Source: Streptomyces avidinii (lineage in GTDB: Bacteria > Actinomycetota > Actinomycetes > Streptomycetales > Streptomycetaceae). From it: 64,000 nt of DNA. The DNA lies in the NCBI RefSeq assembly GCF_014650695.1, contig NZ_BMVL01000010.1, forward strand, positions 23,172 to 87,171, in the 5' to 3' direction. Shown one piece after another: positions 58,112 through 64,000 of this stretch. The notes beneath the pieces are model-generated. The model was given only the letters and a program-made list of their open reading frames with translations. It did no database searches and was not told the DNA's origin. The position numbers were made by a program, and so were the translations under genes. Numbering within the stretch: the first letter of the stretch is position 1; every line of letters begins with the position of its first letter.

Positions 58112-59767
58112 ATGCGCGGTGCCAAGAGCGCCAAGTGGGTCGTGGGCGCGGTTGTCGTCGCCCTGGCCGCTACCGCCTGTGGCGGCGGTGACGGTGACAG
58201 CAAGGACAAGGGCAGCGCTGCCAATGGCGGCGTGTTCCGGATGGGCAGCACGGAGCCGGACACCATCGACCCGGGGCGTGCCCACGAGTCCACCGGAATC
58301 CTGCTGGCCAACGCCCTGTTCACCGGCCTGTACTCGAACACGCCGGACGGCCTTGCCGAGCCCGCGCTCGCCGAGTCGGCGACGTCGGACGAGGGTTGCA
58401 CCTCCTGGACCTTCAAGGTCAAGCCCGACACCAAGTTCTCCAACGGCGAGGCCGTCGACGCCGAGGCGTTCGCCCGTGGTTGGGCCCGTGCCGCGCACAA
58501 GGCCGCCGCATCCGACGTGGCGTACCACTTCGCCGGCATCAAGGGTTACGAGCAGCTGCAGGACGGCTCCGCCAAGACCTTCTCCGGTGTCACCACGCCG
58601 GACCCGACCACCATCAAGGTCGACCTGTCGAAGGCGGACTGCGAGTTCGTCCTGAAGACGGCGCACAACGCCTACAGCCCGGTTCCGAAGGTCGCCAAGG
58701 TCGGCGAAGAGGACAAGGCGTTCGGCGAGGCCCCCGTCGGTAACGGTCCGTTCAAGATGGACGGTTCGTGGGAGCACAACAAGGCGATCAACCTCGTCCG
58801 CAACGACGACTACTCGCTGCAGAAGGCCTCCCTCGAGAAGGTCCAGGTCACGCTGCTCAACGACAAGACCGCGCAGCAGCTCGAGTACGACGGCTTCCAG
58901 GCCGGCACCTTCGACTACGCGCACATCCCGACGCCGATGCTGAAGACGGCCGAGGCGAAGTACAAGCCGCAGAACAAGTGGTTCGCCAAGGACACCAACG
59001 GCATGAACTTCGTTCTGCCGATCGGTGACAACGGCCCGACCAACAACAAGGACGCCCGTCTGGCGATCTCCTACGCGATCGACCGTCAGGCCATCGCCAA
59101 GGGTGTCTTCCAGGGCTACCAGACCCCGTCGACGACCATCGTGCCGCCGGCGTTCCCGAAGGCGTACCAGAAGGACCTGTGCGTCTCCTGCGTCAAGCAG
59201 GACGTCGCCAAGGCCAAGGAGCACGCCGAGAAGGGCGGCCTGAAGCCGGGTACCGAGATCAAGTTCAGCTTCAACACCGGTGCGGGCCACGAAGAGTGGG
59301 TCCAGGCCATCGCGAAGCAGCTCGAGGACGTTCTCGGCGTCAAGGTCAAGCTGGACGGCAAGGACTTCCCGGGCATGCTCAAGGAGCAGCAGGGTAACGG
59401 CGCGACCGGTATCTACCGCTTCGCGTGGGGTGCGGACTACCCGACCCCGGAGAACTTCCTGTTCCCGCTGCTGCACTCGACGTCGATGAACAAGGACGCC
59501 GAGGGCAACGTGGTCGGTGACAACCGCGTCCGTTACAACAACCCCGAGTTCGACAAGCTGATCGACACGGCTCGCTCCACCAAGGACGAGGCCGCGCGTC
59601 TGACGATGTACAAGCAGGCCGAGAAGATGGCCATGGAGGACATGGCGCTCATCCCGACCTTCAACCGCTCCCAGTTCCGCCTGATGGCGACCGACAAGTT
59701 CAACGGTCTGGACGACATCAACTTCAACGAGGACCCGATCCTCGAGAAGATCTCGATCAAGAAGTAA
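58112..59767 (+). CDS. oligopeptide ABC transporter solute-binding lipoprotein
   Basis: This 551-aa protein starts at ATG 58112, with AGGAGG 7 bp upstream. The signal peptide and lipobox (VVVALAATACGGG) mark a lipoprotein. The SBP_bac_5 fold is complete: FRMGSTEPDTIDPGRAHEST, TFKVKPDTKFSNGEAVDAEA, APVGNGPFKM, ARLAISYAIDRQAI and the C-terminal VRYNNPEFDKLID. It delivers peptides to the permease encoded downstream. The gene resembles BldKB-type receptors, but order and similarity alone do not show whether this is the developmental BldK system or its neighbour. Confidence 0.93.
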   Translation: MRGAKSAKWVVGAVVVALAATACGGGDGDSKDKGSAANGGVFRMGSTEPDTIDPGRAHESTGILLANALFTGLYSNTPDGLAEPALAESATSDEGCTSWTFKVKPDTKFSNGEAVDAEAFARGWARAAHKAAASDVAYHFAGIKGYEQLQDGSAKTFSGVTTPDPTTIKVDLSKADCEFVLKTAHNAYSPVPKVAKVGEEDKAFGEAPVGNGPFKMDGSWEHNKAINLVRNDDYSLQKASLEKVQVTLLNDKTAQQLEYDGFQAGTFDYAHIPTPMLKTAEAKYKPQNKWFAKDTNGMNFVLPIGDNGPTNNKDARLAISYAIDRQAIAKGVFQGYQTPSTTIVPPAFPKAYQKDLCVSCVKQDVAKAKEHAEKGGLKPGTEIKFSFNTGAGHEEWVQAIAKQLEDVLGVKVKLDGKDFPGMLKEQQGNGATGIYRFAWGADYPTPENFLFPLLHSTSMNKDAEGNVVGDNRVRYNNPEFDKLIDTARSTKDEAARLTMYKQAEKMAMEDMALIPTFNRSQFRLMATDKFNGLDDINFNEDPILEKISIKK

Positions 59768-59964
59768 TCGGTTCGGACGGTATATCCGTCAGGAGCGAAC
59801 GTGCCGCGGCCCCCGGGTGACCGGTGGGCCGCGGCCCCGCTCGGCAGGCCGTTTTTACTTCGGCACCCCTCACATCCGCGGGTAACCCCCGCAGGCCGAG
59901 AGCCGGCCCGTTCCTTGGGCCGGAGGCCGCTGCTCCCAGAAGCGGCCAGGTAGAGAGGCAAAAC

Positions 59965-60891
59965 ATGGGAAGGTACGTCGCCCGTCGCCTCGGGCAGATG
60001 GTCATAGTCCTCATCGGCGCGACCATGGTTCTGTTCGCGTGTCTGTTCGTTCTCCCCGGCGATCCCGTGGGTTCGATTGCGGGCAGTGACAAGGCCCGTG
60101 ACCCAGCAGTGGTCGCGGAGCTCAAGGCGCGATACGGGCTCGACAAGTCGCTGCCCGAGCAGTATGTGAACTACGTGGCCAAGGTTGCGACCGGAGACCT
60201 CGGCGAGGACTTCGTCCAGCGCCGCGAGGTGTCCGACATCCTCGCCCCCAAGCTGCAGAACACCGCGAAGCTGGCCCTGCTGGCCATCGCTCTCGTCACG
60301 GTGTTCGGTATGGGAGTCGGCATCATCGCCGCCCTGTACAGATACAGCATCTTGGACATGGCCACGACATTCTTTACGACCATGGCCGTCGGATTCCCGA
60401 CGTTCGTGATCGGCATGCTGCTCATGAAGTACTTCGCCGTGGAACTGCAGTGGTTCCCACAACTCGGCGGCGACAAACTCGAAGGCATGGTTCTTCCCGC
60501 CGTCACCCTCGCCGTCACCGACATCGCCTTCGTCGCCCGCCTCACCCGCGGCACGATGCTCGAGGTGCTGCGCGCGGACTACGTGAAGACGGCCGTGGCC
60601 AAGGGTCTGCCGCGTCGTCGCGTGCTGTTCAAGCACGTGCTGCGCAACTCGTCCATCCCCGTGGTCACCTACCTGGGCATCTCCTTCGGCGCCCTCCTCG
60701 GTGGTGCGCTCATCACTGAGGCGATCTTCAACTGGGACGGTGTCGGTCTGGCACTGGTTCAGGCGATTCAGCAGCAGAACAACCCGATCGTGATCGGCGT
60801 AGTGACGTACAGCGTCGCCATCTTCGTCGTCCTCAGTCTCATCGTGGACCTGCTGTACGCGGCCCTCGACCCGCGTATCCGCCTCAGCTGA
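59965..60891 (+). CDS. oligopeptide ABC transporter permease, DppB type
   Basis: This 308-aa protein starts at ATG 59965, with GAGAGG upstream. It has six membrane segments, beginning MGRYVARRLGQMVIVLIGAT. The DppB-type extracellular loop follows the first helix (LPGDPVGSIAG then ARYGLDKSLPEQYV). The cytoplasmic EAA loop for ATPase contact is YVKTAVAKGLPRRRVLFKHV. It forms the translocation pore together with the next gene product. The long 197-bp gap before it carries CGGGCCGC-type hairpin potential but no gene. Confidence 0.94.
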   Translation: MGRYVARRLGQMVIVLIGATMVLFACLFVLPGDPVGSIAGSDKARDPAVVAELKARYGLDKSLPEQYVNYVAKVATGDLGEDFVQRREVSDILAPKLQNTAKLALLAIALVTVFGMGVGIIAALYRYSILDMATTFFTTMAVGFPTFVIGMLLMKYFAVELQWFPQLGGDKLEGMVLPAVTLAVTDIAFVARLTRGTMLEVLRADYVKTAVAKGLPRRRVLFKHVLRNSSIPVVTYLGISFGALLGGALITEAIFNWDGVGLALVQAIQQQNNPIVIGVVTYSVAIFVVLSLIVDLLYAALDPRIRLS

Positions 60892-60914
60892 CCGCCCCCA
60901 AGGAGGATTTCCTC

Positions 60915-61838
60915 ATGTCTGAGCTCGCAACGAGCCCGGCGATCGGGGACGAGAACCCCGTGTCGTCCGCTTCGGCCCCGGCCGAACCCCGACCCAAGCA
61001 ACTGAGCCAGTGGGGCGAGATCCGCCACCGCTTCGTCCAGAACAAGCTGGCCGTCGTCGGCCTGTTCATCATCGCCGCGCTGTTCCTGACAGCCGCGTTC
61101 GGCGAGATGCTCGCCCCGTTCGACCCTGCTGCGCAGGACCTCGAGAACACCCTCGCGTCGCCCAACGGCACCCACTGGATGGGTACCGACGCCCTGGGCC
61201 GCGACATGTTCTCGCGCCTCATAGCCGGCACCCGCGTGGCCATGTTCGTCGGCCTCGCCTCGATCTTCTTCGCGGTGCTGATCGGTGTCGCCCTCGGCGC
61301 CATCGCCGGCTACTTCGCCGGCTTCGCCGACACCCTGGTCATGCGCATCGCGGACGTGTTCCTCGCGTTCCCGCTGATGATCGGTGCCGTCGTCATCATC
61401 CTGGTCACCGGCCGCGGCATCACCCCGGTGATCATCTCGCTCGCGATCTTCTCGTGGGCCACCGTGTCCAGGCTGCTGCGCAGCTCGATCCTGTCGGTGC
61501 GCGAGATGGACTACGTCCACGCGGCCAAGGCACTCGGCGCGAGCGGCTGGCGGATCGTGCGCACGCACATCCTCCCCAACTCGATGACCGCCGTGCTGGT
61601 CTACGCGACCTTCAACGTCGGCACCACCATCGTCGGTGTGGCAGCGCTCTCCTTCCTCGGCGCCGGCGTCCCCGTCGACGTGCCGGAGTGGGGCAACATG
61701 CTGGCGGCCGGCCAGGGCTTCATCGGCGTCAATGACTACCTGTGGGTGTTCCCGAGCCTGTTCGTCGTCGTCACCGTACTCGGCTTCGCCTTCGTCGGCG
61801 ACGGCCTGCGTGACGCGCTCGACCCGAAGCTCCGGTAG
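60915..61838 (+). CDS. oligopeptide ABC transporter permease, DppC type
   Basis: This 307-aa protein starts at ATG 60915, with AAGGAGG upstream. Its cytoplasmic N-terminus is longer than that of DppB. The first helix (LAVVGLFIIAALFLTAAFGE) is followed by the DppC signature WMGTDALGRDMFSRLIAGTR. The EAA loop is YVHAAKALGASGWRIVRTHI. It pairs with the DppB-type subunit in the membrane. It is 23 bp downstream of the first permease gene and 9 bp upstream of the first ATPase gene. Confidence 0.94.
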   Translation: MSELATSPAIGDENPVSSASAPAEPRPKQLSQWGEIRHRFVQNKLAVVGLFIIAALFLTAAFGEMLAPFDPAAQDLENTLASPNGTHWMGTDALGRDMFSRLIAGTRVAMFVGLASIFFAVLIGVALGAIAGYFAGFADTLVMRIADVFLAFPLMIGAVVIILVTGRGITPVIISLAIFSWATVSRLLRSSILSVREMDYVHAAKALGASGWRIVRTHILPNSMTAVLVYATFNVGTTIVGVAALSFLGAGVPVDVPEWGNMLAAGQGFIGVNDYLWVFPSLFVVVTVLGFAFVGDGLRDALDPKLR

Positions 61839-61847
61839 GGCCGCCCG

Positions 61848-62939
61848 ATGCCCCGAGACAACATCAGCAAGCAGGACGAAGGTGGCGGCGTGACGACGTC
61901 GGAGATTCTCAGCGTTGCGGAGACGGGCGGCGGGTCCGCCGTTCCGCTGCTGGAGGTGGACAACCTCCAGGTCGAGTTCAAGACCCGTGACGGGGTCGCC
62001 AAGGCAGTCAACGGCGTGAGCTACAGCGTCAGCGCCGGCGAGACCCTCGCCGTGCTCGGCGAGTCCGGCTCCGGCAAGTCCGTGACCGCTCAGGCGATCA
62101 TGGGCATTCTCGACAGCCCGCCCGGACGCGTCTCCGGCGGCGAGGTGCGCTTCCACGGCAAGGACATCCTCAAGATGTCCGACGAGGAGCGCCGCAAGCT
62201 CCGTGGCAACAAGATGGCGATGATCTTCCAGGACGCGCTGTCCTCCCTGAACCCGGTCTACTCGGTGGGCGACCAGCTCGGCGAGATGTTCCGGGTCCAC
62301 CGGGGCGCGTCGAAGAAGGACGCGAAGCTCAAGGCCATTGAGCTCATGGACCGCGTGAAGATCCCCGCCGCCAAGGCGCGCGTGGGTGACTACCCGCACC
62401 AGTTCTCCGGCGGTATGCGCCAGCGCATCATGATCGCCATGGCCCTGGCCCTTGAGCCGGACCTGATCATCGCCGACGAGCCGACCACGGCTCTCGACGT
62501 GACGGTCCAGGCCCAGGTCATGGACCTGCTCGCGGAGCTCCAGCGCGAGATGAACATGGGCCTGATCCTGATCACCCACGACCTCGGCGTCGTCGCCGAC
62601 GTCGCGGACAAGATCGCGGTCATGTACGCGGGCCGGATCGTCGAGACCGCTCCGGTCCACGAGATCTACAAGCGTCCGTCCCACCCGTACACCCGTGGCC
62701 TGCTCGACTCGATCCCGCGCCTGGACCAGAAGGGCCAGGAGCTCTACGCGATCAAGGGTCTGCCGCCCAACCTGCTCCGCATCCCCGCGGGCTGCGCCTT
62801 CAGCCCCCGCTGTCCCAAGGCGCAGGACATCTGCCGCACCGAGATCCCGGTGCTGCACCCGGTCACCGAGCAGGACGGCACCGAACTGCCCGGCCGCGGC
62901 AGCGCGTGCCACTTCTGGAAGGAGCAGATCCATGGCTGA
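61848..62939 (+). CDS. oligopeptide ABC transporter ATPase, DppD type
   Basis: This 363-aa protein starts at ATG 61848; GTG 61890 has the better ribosome site (AAGGTGG). The ABC motifs are complete: Walker A GESGSGKSVT, Q-loop MIFQDALSSLNP, signature QFSGGMRQR, Walker B LIIADEPTTALD and H-loop LITHDLG. The C-terminal oligopeptide-transporter extension has the cysteine cluster CAFSPRCPKAQDIC, which binds [4Fe-4S] in related proteins. It overlaps the next gene by 8 bp. Confidence 0.94.
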   Translation: MPRDNISKQDEGGGVTTSEILSVAETGGGSAVPLLEVDNLQVEFKTRDGVAKAVNGVSYSVSAGETLAVLGESGSGKSVTAQAIMGILDSPPGRVSGGEVRFHGKDILKMSDEERRKLRGNKMAMIFQDALSSLNPVYSVGDQLGEMFRVHRGASKKDAKLKAIELMDRVKIPAAKARVGDYPHQFSGGMRQRIMIAMALALEPDLIIADEPTTALDVTVQAQVMDLLAELQREMNMGLILITHDLGVVADVADKIAVMYAGRIVETAPVHEIYKRPSHPYTRGLLDSIPRLDQKGQELYAIKGLPPNLLRIPAGCAFSPRCPKAQDICRTEIPVLHPVTEQDGTELPGRGSACHFWKEQIHG

Positions 62940-63984
62940 GCTCACCAAGAACGCCACCGAGCGCGAGCCGATCCTCCAGGTCCGCAACCTGGTCAAGCAC
63001 TTCCCGCTGACCCAGGGAATCCTGTTCAAGAAGCAGGTCGGCGCGGTCAAGGCCGTCGACGGGGTCTCCTTCGACCTCTACCAGGGCGAGACGCTGGGCA
63101 TCGTCGGCGAGTCCGGCTGTGGCAAGTCCACGGTCGCCAAGCTCCTGATGAACCTGGAGCGGGCCACCGCGGGCGAGGTCTTCTACAAGGGCCAGGACAT
63201 CAGCAAGCTGTCCGGCCGCGCGCTGAAGGCCGTGCGCCGCAACATCCAGATGGTCTTCCAGGACCCGTACACGTCGCTGAACCCGCGCATGACGGTCGGC
63301 GACATCATCGGGGAGCCCTACGAGATCCACCCCGAGGTGGCTCCCAAGGGCTCGCGCCGCCAGAAGGTCCAGGAGCTCCTGGACGTCGTCGGCCTGAACC
63401 CGGAGTACATCAACCGGTACCCGCACCAGTTCTCCGGCGGTCAGCGCCAGCGCATCGGCATCGCCCGCGGCCTGGCCCTGCAGCCCGAGATCATCATCTG
63501 CGACGAGCCGGTCTCCGCGCTCGACGTGTCGGTGCAGGCCCAGGTCATCAACCTGATGGAGAAGCTGCAGGACGAGTTCAACCTCTCCTACCTCTTCATC
63601 GCGCACGACCTCTCGATCGTCCGGCACATCTCGGACCGCGTGGGCGTCATGTACCTGGGCAAGATGGCAGAGATCGGCACCGACGCCGAGATCTACGAGC
63701 ACCCGACCCACCCGTACACGCAGGCGCTGCTCTCCGCCGTCCCGGTCCCGGACCCGGACGCGCGCGAGGGTCGTGAGCGGATCATCCTCACCGGTGACGT
63801 CCCGTCGCCGGCCAACCCGCCGTCGGGCTGCCGCTTCCGCACCCGCTGCTGGAAGGCCGAGGAGAAGTGCTCCGTCGAGGAGCCGCTGCTGGCGATTCCC
63901 GAGCGCTTCAAGGGTCTGCAGACCCTGGCCGCGCACGAGTCGGCGTGTCACTTCGCGGAGGAGAAGGCCATCCTGGCCGTCTGA
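62932..63984 (+). CDS. oligopeptide ABC transporter ATPase, DppF type
   Basis: This 350-aa protein starts at ATG 62932, with AAGGAG 8 bp upstream. The motifs are GESGCGKSTVAKLL (Walker A), MVFQDPYTSLNPRM (Q-loop), QFSGGQRQRIGIARGLALQP (signature) and IIICDEPVSALDVS (Walker B). The C-terminal extension has the conserved CRFRTRCWKAEEKC cysteine pattern. With the DppD-type subunit it forms the hetero-dimeric motor. It closes the operon 16 bp before the end of the window. Confidence 0.95.
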   Translation: MAELTKNATEREPILQVRNLVKHFPLTQGILFKKQVGAVKAVDGVSFDLYQGETLGIVGESGCGKSTVAKLLMNLERATAGEVFYKGQDISKLSGRALKAVRRNIQMVFQDPYTSLNPRMTVGDIIGEPYEIHPEVAPKGSRRQKVQELLDVVGLNPEYINRYPHQFSGGQRQRIGIARGLALQPEIIICDEPVSALDVSVQAQVINLMEKLQDEFNLSYLFIAHDLSIVRHISDRVGVMYLGKMAEIGTDAEIYEHPTHPYTQALLSAVPVPDPDAREGRERIILTGDVPSPANPPSGCRFRTRCWKAEEKCSVEEPLLAIPERFKGLQTLAAHESACHFAEEKAILAV

Positions 63985-64000
63985 CCGCCGCGTTCCTTCC

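Noticed and set aside
60768..63050. A 760-residue antisense frame over the transporter genes
   Set aside because: The permease and ATPase genes on the plus strand have all family motifs; the antisense product is compositionally biased.

Overview
The window is high-GC DNA with Streptomyces-type genes throughout: a WhiB-like regulator, mycothiol-era DinB-fold enzymes, a SpoIIE phosphatase with an anti-sigma-like kinase domain, polyphosphate glucokinase, a Sdh1-type succinate dehydrogenase and a BldK-like oligopeptide transporter. From memory, the gene order on both flanks resembles S. coelicolor around SCO5046-SCO5062 and SCO5106-SCO5121. No rRNA, tRNA, CRISPR array or biosynthetic cluster was seen.

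Left core (1-11089): the 3' end of a DUF1707/LiaF-like gene, a DinB-fold protein, a WhiB-like regulator, glpX, a DUF4245 membrane protein, a nitroreductase, xseB-xseA, an amino-acid permease, ispH, ppgK, a DUF6542 membrane protein and the GTPase gene ychF. Convergent pairs are separated by strong hairpin terminators.

Accessory region (11071-about 27950): this region has been built up by repeated integration at the 3' end of ychF. A 17-bp core from the ychF 3' end recurs at 11071, 23994 and 26842. Paired GTGCTGGGA/GTGCTGACT motifs lie beside these cores, and a decayed tyrosine recombinase lies just inside the second core. The first element (11071-24012) is a dense anti-phage island. On the plus strand it carries an AIPR-family protein with nuclease-like and RAMA-like ends, a DUF262/HNH protein and a RadC-like protein. 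On the minus strand it carries hsdR, abiEi, abiEii, hsdM and hsdS, so the AbiE toxin-antitoxin pair sits inside a type I restriction-modification locus. Between 24013 and 27950 lie two RelE/YoeB-type toxin-antitoxin pairs, an ABM-like protein, a Uma2 protein, gene fragments (including a SNF2 helicase 3' piece) and an exact 37-bp duplication.

Middle core (27955-45724): a PadR regulator with its membrane-protein partner, a secreted SMP-30-like protein divergent from a MarR regulator, and two tandem secreted esterases followed by a trypsin-like protease. Then come an EamA exporter, a PEP-mutase-family enzyme, a threonine-synthase-like enzyme, a subtilisin-like protease, a septum-formation-domain protein, a GntR regulator, a 61-aa SPOR-like protein, a Nudix hydrolase, and two HATPase proteins, the second fused to PAS-GAF-SpoIIE.

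Right core (45725-64000): pspA with a TPM-domain membrane protein, the sdh operon, a coiled-coil small protein, a solute-binding lipoprotein with a long low-complexity insert, typA/bipA, and a complete five-gene oligopeptide ABC transporter preceded by an intrinsic terminator that looks like an attenuator. Assignments rest on reading the translations; no database search was run.
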